DNA from: Cristatella mucedo
Taxonomy: Eukaryota; Bryozoa; Phylactolaemata; Cristatellidae
DNA: 42,500 bases
NCBI GenBank assembly: GCA_009760855.2
Contig: WPIO01000008.1
Location: 7,192,501 to 7,235,000, forward strand
Reading direction: 5' to 3'
Part shown: piece after piece, positions 10,235-20,264 of the stretch
How positions within the stretch are numbered: position 1 is the first letter of the stretch
Layout of the letters: the number at the start of each line of letters is the position of its first letter
The notes under the pieces: model-generated
The model's input: only the letters and a program-made list of their open reading frames with translations
Told to the model about the DNA's origin: nothing
Database searches by the model: none
Made by a program: the position numbers and the translations under genes

Positions 10235-10925
10235 CCAACAATGCCGATGTCCACCATCATCCATCTCCTTAACTGCTCCCAGGTCAGCACCTTACCTAGC
10301 GATCCTTGTAGCTATCTAGCAAATAGTTTCTATAGCTTCATCAACAAACAAGATAAAATTGGAGAGACTATCCTCATGGTAGCAACCCCACTAAAATCCT
10401 CCACCTCCGATCCTTACTTTAACTTAATGTCCACCCTCAAGTCTGTCACCGGTTACCTCATCACTAAAGTTCATCTCCTAGTCTAAAAATTCTGCCAGCC
10501 TTCTAGACCTACGTCTAGTGTTCTCCTTCTGAGATGCATACTATCGTTTATAACTAAAACAATAAATATAATTGGGCCTTGTTGTCTCTGCATTGTAGGT
10601 AAAGGCTGTTGCTAGGCTAGGCCACTCATATAGACAACAACGCTTGGCAGGAGAACTTATGCAACTTCTAGCCAGTCTCCCTACTGCTATTCATATCGAA
10701 GTCACCGGAACGCGTAGTAGGAGACCAGTTAAACCCTCACACCATAAGTTCAAACCTAACTAGTACGTTGCCATTAGGTTTTTAGAGCTACTCAGTCCAC
10801 TGAGTCAGCACTGTTTCGAAGAGTATAGCAACTTTCTCACGAGTACTGATAGTTCTGCTGCATCTCTCAGCAGTACTTGATAAAATTAATCCCCATGTCC
10901 TTCTTGAGCATCTACCTATAAGCTC
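10235..10925 (+). mobile_element. LINE fragments: pre-RT linker and RT motif
   Basis: The frame at 10241-10486 (STLPSDPCSYLANSFYSFIN) resembles the linker before RT in L2/CR1-type LINEs. At 10856-10915 the text reads like LSAVLDKINPHVLLEHL, the degraded 'LDLSAAFDTIDH' RT motif. Broken by frameshifts. Confidence 0.6.
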
Positions 10926-11310
10926 GCCTGGCCATCACTGGCACTAGACTGCTATGGTTCAGGTCTGCATATGCTACGGGAGATGTGCTTGCAGGGCCGA
11001 TTTTGAGTGTTAAGCTTCCCAATTTCCGAGTCGCACTTGGCTTTCCCATAACTAGTGAGTTGGTTTTATCGTCATTGAATTTGAGAAAGTTTGCTGCCAT
11101 CCAAGTGTGGGTGTCAGCAATACATGCAGCGAGGGAACTGAGAGTTCGATGTCCTTGAAGGCTGACAGAGATCAATATAGTAGTAGAGCGTAGTGTATTT
11201 TCTATAGGTAGGCCGGATCAAGAGATTAAAAGTTACTTAAAAGTGAGTATAATACTCTAAGTCGATATGCAGCTTGACGAGGAGCCAGTGCAGGTCGGTG
11301 AGAAGTAGCT
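10912..11310 (-). mobile_element. LINE family A fragments in reverse orientation
   Basis: 11175-10912 reads LSSLAACIADTHTWMAANFL, KFNDDKTNSLVMG, the post-RT 'WM..N.LKLN.DKTE' block. 11305-11205 is the separate 'CACCGACCTGCACTGGCTCC' (HWLP) block. They are in the wrong order for one element, so at least two fragments or a rearrangement. Confidence 0.7.
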
Positions 11311-11970
11311 GAATATGAAACTGCGCCATTCACAAAATCTAGGTGTCTTGCTCCAAAGTGACCTTTGGCTAGACGACCACTTCAGCTTCATTGTCACGTC
11401 TGCCCACTTTCTGCTAGTAACATTGCATAAATTCAGGCATTCTTAAGCAGGGGTGCTACATCCAAATTGGTCCATGCATTTTTAACTCCTGGTCCTGACT
11501 TCTGTAATTAACTGTTTGCAAGTCCAACGGCCTATGCAATCAGGCGTTTTAAGTTGGTGCAACACTACTCAGCTAAGCTTGTCTGCCGTCTACATTATGC
11601 TTGGCGATTAGGGAAAGATTATTGGCAAGAGGGAGATTATAAATTGCAAAAATGTGGACCAAGGACAGAGCCCTAGGATACACTGTACTCCTTGGAGGAC
11701 TGCTGTCCATCGACATAAATGCTCGGGAGTCTCGTACCACCACTGGCTTGCACGACTGAAGACATTAGCTGTGCCTCAAACCAATCTCAAATCTTTTGGT
11801 GATCAGGCCAACAAGCCGTATGCGCCCAAACAGTGGAACTCACTCCTGTCTGACATCACGACATCCCTTGACTGGACGGGATTTAAAAGGAAGCTGAAAC
11901 CCACCAAATCCTCGAGGCATTTGCTGGGTCGGTGTGACTTATCCTTGTGTGCTAACGCATGCTGACACTG
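11310..11970 (+). mobile_element. LINE family A copy interrupted by a reversed RT fragment
   Basis: 'AAATCTAGGTGTCTTGCTCCAAAGTGACC' to about 11590 and 'CCAATCTCAAATCTTTTGGTGATCAGGC..TGACATCACGACATCCCTTGACTGGA' from about 11755 belong to one + strand LINE layout. Between them, 11645-11745 matches the 23160-23265 sequence of a LINE read in the other direction. Confidence 0.65.
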
Positions 11971-11984
11971 CATGTTATTACTAA

Positions 11985-13355
11985 CCAAGTGACATACTTT
12001 CTTTCAAGCGTACACACACTGCATCCACATTAATCACTTCATCAAGCTTTGCCACACGCCCACTTCAAAGCAGCAACAAGAGGAAGCGAATCACGCAATG
12101 AGCATGCTCTGAAGTGAGCTAGACCAATCGATAGACCAGCGACCGCCTGCCAACGATGTCGGCAACCAAGTGGTTGCCGGTGATTGGATACCCCTGCAGA
12201 GAACCGCTTTCAGCCTAGCGACCATTCAAAGCTACGACGAGCAAAATCACAACAGCTCAAGCTTACACAGGCACTGTGCGTGTAGGCGTGAAAGACTCGA
12301 GGTCAATTGGAGGTCAGCGGCCACTGCTGAGCTAGAGTTCATTGCTTGCGAAAAGTTCGTGAGCACAGTGTGGGCAATTGCGAGGCAGTGGTGAGGTACG
12401 CTGACGATGCAGGAAAAGAAGAATGCCTTAACGCCTGCTGATACCATGGGGCTACAGTTTGGGTACTGATGGACATCAATTGTGACAGTCGATTGACACC
12501 ATCAATAGCTTGAATTCGAGCACAACCATCGACCGTCAGACAAGACCCGAGTGCATCTACATGCTTCGGCTCAAAGACAATAATTGGTTGCCTCTGCTGC
12601 TATTGCCACCTTATTGATCGCGTGTGTCACGAGCCAAACGAGCCGTGCCACACTGGTCACTCTGCCTGCACAACATGTAACCAAACAACTGCACTGGGGC
12701 CAAAGGATAGCCAACAGGTGCGCAGAGAGCATGCTACCCTCACGTGGCCGACCCAGGATGCATCCAGAGAGACTTTGAGCAGACCCAACGCGAGCGAGCG
12801 CACTGCCTGGAGAGTGGAGGCACTGTGTCCGGAGCACATCATCAGCTGGCAGTGCTAGGCGCGCAGTTTCTTGATGTTGCAAGCCCAGCTCACTTGCCGC
12901 TTCGGTGGCGAAACTGAAGTTTAATGAATACAGTGACGACTACACAGCAATGGTCAGCATTTACCCTGAGATTTAGCTGCTGGTCAGCTGCATTAGAGGA
13001 GGCTGGGAAAAGACTTACATTTTATGGTTGGCAGGTGCTTGAAACACAGTGAGCCTATTATTTAAATCGATTTTTATTTAACACTTGCAACCATGCAATG
13101 TGTACGCTGCCTTCTAGCACGCGCACACACAAACACACACACACACACACTTGCCTGGTTACACAGATGCTCTAATGGAAAGAAGCATCGACACAGCAGC
13201 TGGGTTCACATTGCCTCATAGAAGGCACATGTTGACGACGTGCTGCCACAAGTCCACCTAGCAGCCACATGAACCGAAAGTTGCCGCAGGCTATAACCTA
13301 TCCGGTCTATCTTGGCAGACCACGTCAGGCAGCTTTGTATCCCGATTTTGCTTAC
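11985..13355. other. Gene-poor interval
   Basis: Open frames on both strands up to about 100 codons but none with convincing splice sites or recognised domains. A short CA repeat lies at 13122-13150. Confidence 0.4.
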
Positions 13356-13441
13356 ACTGGATAACTTTCTGCTCGATGACGCTGCTGTGGTCTGCAGAGT
13401 TTTAAACGTCAAGGTCATGCTTAACAGCATTTGCAAAGTGA
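13356..13441 (-). CDS. Possible - strand exon (28 codons)
   Basis: An excellent acceptor (CTGTATCTTTTTCTAG) and a fair donor (GTAAGC) bracket the only stop-free frame, phase 1 to 0, reading TLQMLLSMTLTFKTLQTTAA then SSSRKLSS. It does not follow in phase from the exon candidates at 14.4-14.6 kb, so an exon is missing or it belongs elsewhere. Confidence 0.3.
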
Positions 13442-14363
13442 CTAGAAAAAGATACAGGCTCCCCCTCACGGGACGAGAACCAACTGTGGCTTGATGGGAG
13501 ACCTAGCGGCAGAATCGAGATGGAGGATGCCAGTTGATGACAGCAACAAGTGGGCTGGCACAATAAAGTTGATGGGTGCCGGCAACAGACAAGGAAAGGG
13601 CAAGGTCAAGCACAAGGCAGCAGCAAACAGAAACAAAAAGGGAGACCCAGCGATAGCCAGTCGAGCCCAGTGGCAAACAAAACACGAGCTTCCAAATGAG
13701 AGGTTGGTACCTCTGTCAGAGGCCACGACCAGGATAGCCATCAGGCGAGGAGGCAGGCAACAAGTGCAAAAAGTCGCCAGTGAGTGCACATTGCAAGCTC
13801 GGCACAGCTGGCAAAGAAACCAAGGAGCAGCAGCAGCAGCACTTGGCACGCGGCCATGAGAGCCTGCAAGCTCGGGCAGCAGCAGCAGCCAGGAGCCCAG
13901 CTCAGCTGCTAGGGCAACGGCCGACGGATTGCTGAATACTGTGTCAACAGGCAGTCTGGGAAGGCACGGCTAGCTGGAAATTCTACAAACACGGCACCCA
14001 TTGTGAAGCCGAAATCACGAGCAAAGTAGCATTGTCCAAGGTGGACTATTAGTGGCCAATGTACTTTAACCAAATGCCTAAGTAGCAGCTGACAAAGTCT
14101 CAAAGCAAACACTGCTACTTGTTGCCCAAGCACACCTATGAATGAGTCAGATCGGCTCGAATGCACCTGTCTAGCTAACTCACTTAGCTAAACATGGCAG
14201 TGAGGCTGCACAGACCGGCAAGACTTTACTCCACTGTACAGCTATATGGCCACCACAGAGGTGATTTTTACTATGCAGGATGAAACCGGATTCAGTAAGA
14301 AACAGCCCATCCGGCATAGTGCTCGACCACTCTGTCAATGCAGCCGCAGGGTAGGCAACTCAC

Positions 14364-14447
14364 TCAGCTGGTCCAGACCAATGCAGAAAAACAGCGAACA
14401 CGCCCAGCAGTTGGCATACGGCTTGCCGGAGGCACCGGGACGGCCAA
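14364..14447 (-). CDS. Unrecognised - strand gene, possible last exon
   Basis: Starts after GTTCATGCAG. In phase 0 it encodes LAVPVPPASRMPTAG and ends WTS-stop (TGA at 14364-14366). The preceding intron would be 43 bp, very short, and a GTGAGT donor directly follows the stop, so another frame (for example ..VCQLLGVFAVFLHW..) could be the real one. No polyadenylation hexamer is obvious just downstream. Confidence 0.2.
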   Translation of the reverse strand: MAVPVPPASRMPTAGRVRCFSALVWTS

Positions 14448-14490
14448 CTGCATGAACTGGCTCTCGGTTGCTGCCGAAGCTCTCACTCAC

Positions 14491-14583
14491 TTGTGCAGCA
14501 GTCCAGCTTGACGCCCGCGTCCGAGGCAGCGCACAGCAGCCGCCGTTACTTGCAGGCGATGCCTCTGCTGCGCCGTCGGGAGA
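14491..14583 (-). CDS. Unrecognised - strand gene, possible small exon
   Basis: Between GGAGTGCCTGTGGCAG and donor CACAA/GTGAGTGAG. In the phase of the previous exon it encodes 31 residues beginning SPDGAAEASPASNGG. The intron before it would be only 56 bp. The donor is strong; the acceptor is average. An unspliced reading of the previous exon's frame also reaches this donor. Confidence 0.3.
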
Positions 14584-14639
14584 CTGCCACAGGCACTCCC
14601 ACCGCCACGTCCGTACGAGCTGCTGCTGCCGCTGCTTAC

Positions 14640-14924
14640 GTGCACCACATTGGGGCCGAGTATGACTCGGCCGACGACCAGCCTGCCACTGCTGAGCTGG
14701 GCCGGCACACAGGCACCAATGCAGCTCAACTCGGTGGCCGTGTTTGCACCCGACGGGCCCAGCCGAACGCTGGAGCCGAACTCTGCGCTGCCGCCGGGCC
14801 TTGGCAAGCTGCTGGTGGCCGCGATGCAGCCGACAAGTCTGGCACCCACAGTGTCTGCAGCAGGAATTCGCACGCCCTGGCCAGAGGCCGCAGCTGCCGC
14901 TTGCTTGCCGGTCTCCTGCTTCGG
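14640..14924 (-). CDS. Unrecognised - strand gene, candidate exon (95 codons)
   Basis: One of the clearest - strand exons: acceptor GTACTACTCTCTTGCAG, donor CAC/GTAAGC, phase 0 at both ends, 95 open codons. It reads QAAAAASGQGVRIPAADTVG, then LPRPGGSAEFGSSVRLGPS and a hydrophobic end GRLVVGRVILGPNVVH. The overlapping 150-186-codon + strand frames and the other - strand frame are rich in Arg, Cys, Trp and Gln, typical of shadows. Without splicing at 14639 the same frame stays open to 14487, so a longer exon is possible. No domain recognised. Confidence 0.55.
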
Positions 14925-15177
14925 CTGCAAGAGAGTAGTACCCAGGCGACTTGGCATGGCCCAAGTGGATTCGTGCAAACAAATGACGCAAAGAAGGCTA
15001 CAGCGGCCTCGCCCCTACAGCTCCTCGGCAAAAAACCAAGTGCCCTGGGCTAAACATGACGCCACGGCTGCTGGACAACCAGCCACAGAGAGGGATGTAT
15101 GAAGTGCATGCAGTCTCGAGCACGCGCAGGCTAAAAAGAGCCGCCGAAATCCGGCAGATGCACAAGTGAGCCCCTGG

Positions 15178-15345
15178 GTCACAGCCTAGCGGTAAGGTGC
15201 TAGCACTTCACAACCCAGGGCACGGGTTCGAGTCTTAAAGCAGACGATACTCATTTGCCCACTGCAAATGGGAAAGCTAGCCACTATGGCTCTTTGCTAC
15301 TATGTATGTGAGGCGATTGAATCAGCTAAACTTCATTTGTAAATT
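15178..15345 (+). mobile_element. tRNA-derived SINE, family A
   Basis: Head 'CAGCCTAGCGGTAAGGTGC', B-box 'CACGGGTTCGAGTC', tail 'GGCTCTTTGCTACTATGTATGTGAGGCGATTGAATCAGCTAAA'. Confidence 0.8.
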
Positions 15346-15562
15346 TTGATGGCACAGACCGGAAACAAAGGATGACTACAAGTCAGCAGCAGCAAGGTAC
15401 AGGGTAAGAGCAACGCACATTGCTGAACACAAGGGCGCTTGTCAGCGGCGGGTTCGGGCCCAAAGGGGCGCTAGCAACAGAGCGAGGATGCTAGCCTGCA
15501 ATGACACAGACCAAAACCAAATGCGAGCACAGCATCGGCTGCAGATAATCTAGGCATTCATG

Positions 15563-16216
15563 CTAGCTGCAACTTAAAGCATTCCAACATAAATGCTCCG
15601 ACCGACCGACAGCTGAGAGACTAGACAGGTGGCCATTATTGCATTTCATAAAATAGAACCGCCAGACTGCCAAGTTCCAATCAAGTGGGCGTACAACTGA
15701 GTGTGAGGAGGGGTCCATATTGCACTTGGCAAGCATGTCTGGACTAGCCTCGCTTGTTGCGCAGTCATGAGCACAGGCTAGCAGAGCACTCAGTTGCTGG
15801 TGGTGGTGGCACCTTGGGCTGCACAGGGAAGAGCGGCCTAAAAGCTCTGGAACAGGACATGAAGGTCGGGTCGAGGAGAGGGCAAGTAACACGGCACACC
15901 CCTAAAACGACCCATGATTGACCACCAGAAAGGTCAAGGCAATCGTGGCAATGCCTACGGCTGGCACGTGACTAATTCGCTGGGCAGATTCTTCCTTTAC
16001 AGGTGTCGGACTTTCGGAGGCACTACAGCCGAGCAGCGAGCTCCCAGAAGCATTGGGTAGGAGGGAGGCATGACTGAGCCGACATCGCATTGAGGTAACC
16101 CCAGGACTAGGACAGCGCCAGAACGAGTCTAAACTGTACTTTTCTTCTAGAAATGAGTGGTTTGTTCGATTTGCCTGTTGGATTGAAGCTTCCATGTTTG
16201 GCAATGAAGGTGTCAC
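15563..16216 (-). other. Two coding-like - strand open frames, unresolved
   Basis: The frame 16216-15902 includes FLEEKYSLDSFWRC, LLPNASGSSLLGCSASE and a hydrophobic end GIATIALTFLVVNHGSF-stop; an acceptor-like CTCATTTCTAG lies inside it. The frame 15892-15563 is Ser/Cys/His-rich. They lie between two phased exons of the - strand gene and might be alternative exons, an alternative 3' end, or chance. No family recognised. Confidence 0.25.
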
Positions 16217-16364
16217 AAGGATTCACGAATTCCACAAGATAACGAGGAGTACCTGGCAGTATTTCTCCCTAGAATTAACCTAATGCGCCTGCATCTCATG
16301 GCCCTAAATTAAGGTCACTGAAAGATAGGCAGCAGCTTTTCAAACATGGAACCGATGTTATGTA

Positions 16365-16522
16365 TAATTCACTTGTATAGCAGCTTAAGAGAACAAAATC
16401 TCTATTCAGACGAATCACATACGCCACGGGGCTCGAGCCCATAACACCGGGTAGCAAATACATTTACCTTGCCGTTGGTTGAGGCAAGCACCTTAACCAC
16501 TGGACTAAGCCAGAGTGCAGCA
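16365..16522 (-). mobile_element. tRNA-derived SINE, family B, with LINE-like tail
   Basis: On the - strand: 'TGGCTTAGTCCAGTGGTTAAGGTGCTTGCC', then 'ATGGGCTCGAGCCCCG', then AGAGATTTTGTTCTCTTAAGCTGCTATACAA. The end resembles the AGAG..CTCT hairpin and GCTATA end of LINE family A, as in SINEs that borrow a LINE's reverse transcriptase. Confidence 0.7.
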
Positions 16523-16863
16523 TAAGCAATAGCCTTAGTAACAGAGGGCAGCCATTGCAGCATAATCATATGCAAGCAGGGGAAGGGAGACAGTGCCAGA
16601 GAAAGGGTGCTACTCCCCCCCCCCCCGGCAATCAGATAGAGCATGACAGGCGGCTTGCTTGTAGCACGGCACGCCCCATCAGCTCCCAAGTGCCAACCGG
16701 AGATGAGGCTCAGCCACCTTTGAGAAACTTCAGGATGCACTTATGTTCCCAGCAGGCTATCAACCTTCCGGCAGGCATCACCCGTTGCCTAGCTGCCGGT
16801 CTGCCTCACTGGTTGCCTAGCAAGTGCGCAACAGTCGGCAACAGTCCTAACAGGAGCCACACT

Positions 16864-16896
16864 GGGTGGCGTGGTGGGGTGGGGTGGGGTGGTGGT
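16864..16896 (+). repeat. G-rich tract, possible G-quadruplex
   Basis: GGTGGGGTGGGGTGGGGTGG on the + strand, four G-runs with one-base loops. It lies about 60-90 bp beyond the donor of the - strand exon 16957-17186. Confidence 0.7.
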
Positions 16897-16956
16897 AATG
16901 GTGGGCATTGCCTTCTCCACAGTCGGTGCAGGTCTCAAAACCGGAGTCGAGCTTAC

Positions 16957-17186
16957 CATAGTATAGAGCCTGTAGCTTGGACTGGTGCCAAGTCCATCAG
17001 TCGGGGAAGGCTGTGCGGCCACCAGGCCACCTTGTCCGGCCACTGGCATCCGACACGATGCGGCTGGGCTGGGCGCACTGGCCACATCGGCTGAACTCAG
17101 TTCTGCTGAGCTGGCCGTCGCTTCACGAAGGTGCTCAGAGTGCTGACTTGAAAGAGGAGCCTCGAACGTGAACGCGGCCGGTCGCA
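16957..17186 (-). CDS. Unrecognised - strand gene, candidate exon (Ser/Ala/Pro-rich)
   Basis: Acceptor ..TATTTCTGCACGTACCACTTGTAG (pyrimidine-rich overall), donor ATG/GTAAGC. The only stop-free frame starts with two bases (phase 1, matching exon 18854-19006) and gives 76 codons: RPAAFTFEAPLSSQHSEHLR followed by Ser/Ala/Pro-rich text ending SPSYRLYTM. Looks like a disordered linker. Ends on a codon boundary, matching the next exon. Additional exons may lie between this and 18854. Confidence 0.45.
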
Positions 17187-18853
17187 CTACAAGTGGTACG
17201 TGCAGAAATAATCATCACGAATACTATACTACTGCCGGAAACTGCTGCCGAGTGATGCTCACGCCGGAGCAAGCAAAGGAGCTGGCAAGGGAGCAAGCAG
17301 GCAAGGGAGCCGTGCCGAAGCACCACCACAACACATCATGTGGCAGAGGTACAGCGATAGGGACATTTGACCGACGACCGGTGATACGAGGTCTGCAAGT
17401 AAACTGAACCGTGCTTAAGCACAAGGACACCCGAATCGACCAGCCTCCCCGTGTAAGTAAGCAGCAACAGCAACTAACCGGCTGCGGAGTTCAGGGGGCA
17501 GGCACACGCCCAAAAGAAGGTCTGGCGGCTTCATGAGGGAAGCACCTTTGATCACAGCTGTGCCAACCACCAAGCACTTCGCTAGACGGACTCTCTAACT
17601 CGAGGCAGTTTTACGCTTGCGAGGCAAAAAATACCCGGCAGAAAAAATAAGGCGGTTGGACCTAGACTTTATACGCTGCAGGTCACACCCGAAGCATCTC
17701 AAGCCCGAAGCCAAGCAAAGCCCGTAAACAAGGCAGTCTGCACCACTGCCAGCACTAGCGGTCAGTTCGCACACGTGCATGCAAACACGAGACCTTTTGT
17801 GAGCCTACTATACAGTGAATTGGCAAAGAAACGGCTGCACGATGTGCCACACGCTTAAGCACACGGAAAAAATCCGGTCGGATATTCGATCGGCCATGCA
17901 TCACCAGCCAGCTGAGTCGGCTGGCTACAGAAATCACAAAGGAGAGTGTGCAGCAGGAGGTGGTGGCAATGCAACAATAGTGGCTCTTTTGGACCAGGCC
18001 AGGCTGACTGCCCGCAACAGTCGGATCCCTGGTGCTTCGATGAAGGCAGAGCTCGTCCAGCTGGCAACCTCACACACGTCAGCCGGCAGCAGAGGCTAGC
18101 CGGTGGCACAGCGATATCGTGCATAGGCACACGTCCAAAGGTAACACGAACTTACGAAGCACCGACGGCGCCAGCCTCTCAGGCCCATCCTGGGTAGTAC
18201 AGAGCCACGGGCGGTGCAGCTAACTAGGGTCCTCTGACTGAGGCCGCAAAGGCTGGCGTCGCGAGGTAAAAGACGAGCGATGAAAGATCGACATTCCTTG
18301 TGGGCCTATTTCAAGCTAATAAAAGTGCAGGAACTTACTGCTTACTCGGCCGCTCTGGAAATAGCCACAGCTACATCCAGCCAGTCCTAAACACAACAGA
18401 GCTACATAACCGGACCAGCTCTGTCGTGTGAGCTCGCGAGAGGAGCTCAAGTACACACCCACAGAATGTCGACAACGGTAACGGTTGGCATAAAGAAGGC
18501 TTAACTGCAGGGGTGCATATGCCCTCCAAAGAACGTTGCTAGCTGGCTCTCAGCATACAATTACAAGGCGTCGAAACGCTGAGCAATGAACCGGCTAATG
18601 CTACTTTCACAGGCCATCCAGCTGCTTCGGGCAGCTCGACACGAAGCCGCTCTCTTCCTCCTGTACTCAGTGCTTGACCAGCGTACGACAGAACGACGGC
18701 TTCGGGTCGGAAACGGCGTTGCGCCCCGTGCGAGCGATGATGCTGACGCGGAATTCCCTAACCTAGGCGACCCTTAGCTCAGTCAGATCAAACTCGGGCT
18801 GGCCCACCTGCTGAGACGTATTAAACGCTCGCAAGCCCACTCGGCAAACTTAC

Positions 18854-19006
18854 GTGAGTCGAACCGGCGAAACCCGAAAGGTTGTTGCGCATACACGAAC
18901 GTCGACCTGTAGTCGTCCATGTACATCGTGATGTCGGAGTGGTGACGGAAGATGTAATCGGGCGGACGACGGTCCATTGCCGAATGACGAGAAGACGACG
19001 TCGTGT
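18854..19006 (-). CDS. Unrecognised - strand gene, candidate exon 2
   Basis: Begins after ..AAATGCAAAG and ends at a consensus donor CAC/GTAAGT. In the phase set by exon 1 it encodes HSAMDRRPPDYIF, RHHSDITMYMDDYRS and FVYAQQPFGFRRFDS. Codon third positions are mostly C or G and the Asp/Tyr/Phe/His mix is unlike the Arg/Thr/Cys-rich alternative frames, so this is probably real coding. An ATG inside (18977) could be an alternative start. No family recognised; the aromatic repeats could suggest a structural protein, but that is a guess. Confidence 0.5.
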
Positions 19007-19159
19007 CTTTGCATTTAGCAGTGCCGGATGGTAAAGGCCCAGCCGGTGCCGAGCGCGATCTCGGGCCGCTGCCGGTTTTCGTTGGAATCCACCGGCTGAA
19101 TAGATCGGCGTGAGCGCCTGCGCCGCCGCCGCAGCGAACTCGGGTCGCCGTCTTCTTAC

Positions 19160-19277
19160 CCCCTCTTTCGATGAAAACGGCGGCTGCCGTCCGAGTAGGC
19201 AGCATATCATCGCCACTTAGTTCTCGAAGCGAATTCAAGCTGGAAGCCTCTCGGTCTTTTGACAGGTGCATAGCCAT
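19160..19277 (-). CDS. Unrecognised - strand gene, candidate exon 1
   Basis: Reads MAMHLSKDREASSLNSLREL, then SGDDMLPTR and AAAVFIERG, 39 codons plus one base, ending at a good donor GTAAGA. The frame stays open beyond the donor into Gly/Arg/Ala-rich text that looks non-coding, which supports splicing. The phase matches the next exon. I do not recognise the protein. It is divergent from INPP5E, about 1 kb away. Confidence 0.45.
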
Positions 19278-20257
19278 AACTTCATTTCGTTCGAAGCACC
19301 GGTGTACGTCTTGGCATTTCAGACAGTCAACACGAGCACGCGGCTCTTACTGGTTGCCGCTACGAAGGTGTTAGCGCTACGGAACCTGACATCCATGGGA
19401 ATTCGCGCGTCACCTCATCTCTTGAAGGATAAGACCGATCACTTCAATTCTAGACTGCAGGGCATCAAATCACTTTCGCGACGTCTCAACGTCTCCACAA
19501 GGTACGCGATGCAGAAGCGGCAAGCACCGCCAGAACTTTTGCTGAGGCGTTAGCAGACGGTGGATGCAGCTCTTCGAGAAAGGTCTGTAGCTAAGCTAGT
19601 TTTCATTGAGAAAAACAAAAATAAAAAATAAATTAATTATCTGTAAAATAAATTCACTTTTTATCAATATGTAGTGTCTTAGAGGATGCAGATTAACGCT
19701 TGATGGCTCATGGCAGTCATCCGCTGCCTGCCAGGAATTTCAGACGTGTACGTGTGACATAACTTTGTAGCCCTCGGAGATATGTTTCATGAGCTGGTGA
19801 TTAACGTTATATTGAAAAGTATGTATAAGGCTCATTCTTTATTATAATTTTTTATTTGTTGGCACTTTGCTAGTGTCGGCTGTGGCTTTGCCCTGGCAGG
19901 TTTCGTTGGCGTTGTTGTGGTTAGCAACGGGTGTTACCGAGTGTTGTATCGGTGCTGAAATTGCGAGCGGTGCGAATGTAACTTAGAAAGGAGCCCGCAA
20001 CATCTATATGCTTAGCTTTGCTTGTAGTCCTGCCAAGGCATTGTGGTTATTGCGAATTTCGAGCTGGGATGTTCTCACATTTTCAAACGGACGCAACTGT
20101 AAATGAAATCCAGTGTGTCTTTTATGCAGGACGGTAAAGAAGAAATATTTATATTTCTAAGCGATTAGGCTGTGGATTTTTATTGGTCATCTTCGCTAAG
20201 TATCTGACGCCGTCTTTGCGAAAGTCCATCAAGTGATTAGGCCAGCCCAATGTCGCT
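19278..20257. promoter_or_regulatory. Inferred divergent promoter interval
   Basis: About 1 kb between the proposed - strand start codon (19277) and the INPP5E start (20258). The left part is GC-richer, and the centre (19610-19660) is very AT-rich with two AATAAA hexamers at 19627 and 19647 on the + strand. No clear TATA box was found at either end. A + strand open frame at 19266-19553 ends just before these hexamers, so an alternative is the 3' end of a + strand transcript. Promoter function is inferred from layout only. Confidence 0.35.
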
Positions 20258-20264
20258 ATGGTAG
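20250..20264 (+). promoter_or_regulatory. Short overlapping upstream ORF before INPP5E start
   Basis: ATG TCG CTA TGG TAG begins 8 bp before the main ATG and overlaps it in another frame. The uORF ATG has C at -3 (weak), the main ATG has G at -3 and +4 (better), so leaky scanning would be expected. Whether it is in the mRNA depends on the unknown transcription start. Confidence 0.35.

Noticed and set aside
13494-13859. 121-codon + strand ORF, Lys/Arg/Gln-rich
   Set aside because: No start context, domain or splice link could be supported, and the opposite strand is equally open.
14335-15102. Several 100-218-codon frames on both strands
   Set aside because: Only the frame with strong splice sites (14640-14924, -) has a protein-like composition; the others are Arg/Cys/Trp/Gln-rich shadows of GC-rich DNA.
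17264-17393. - strand segment with an excellent acceptor (GTTTACTTGCAG) and donor GTGAGC
   Set aside because: No frame connects it in phase to the exon at 16957-17186 without a stop.
18156-18386. Two small - strand exon candidates (18346-18386 and 18156-18219)
   Set aside because: They join in phase after 18854-19006, but they are short, end in a phase that fits 17186 only if both are used, and similar chance pairs are easy to find.
18613-18777. + strand frame AIQLLRAARHEAALFLLYS.. to a stop, after CTACTTTCACAG
   Set aside because: Looks like a possible terminal exon, but no partner exon in phase on the + strand; the - strand evidence around it is stronger.
19266-19553. + strand frame of 95 codons before two AATAAA hexamers
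   Set aside because: It begins at GTG after an acceptor-like TTTTGACAG and might be a last exon, but it overlaps the - strand exon 1 start and no upstream + exon in phase was found.
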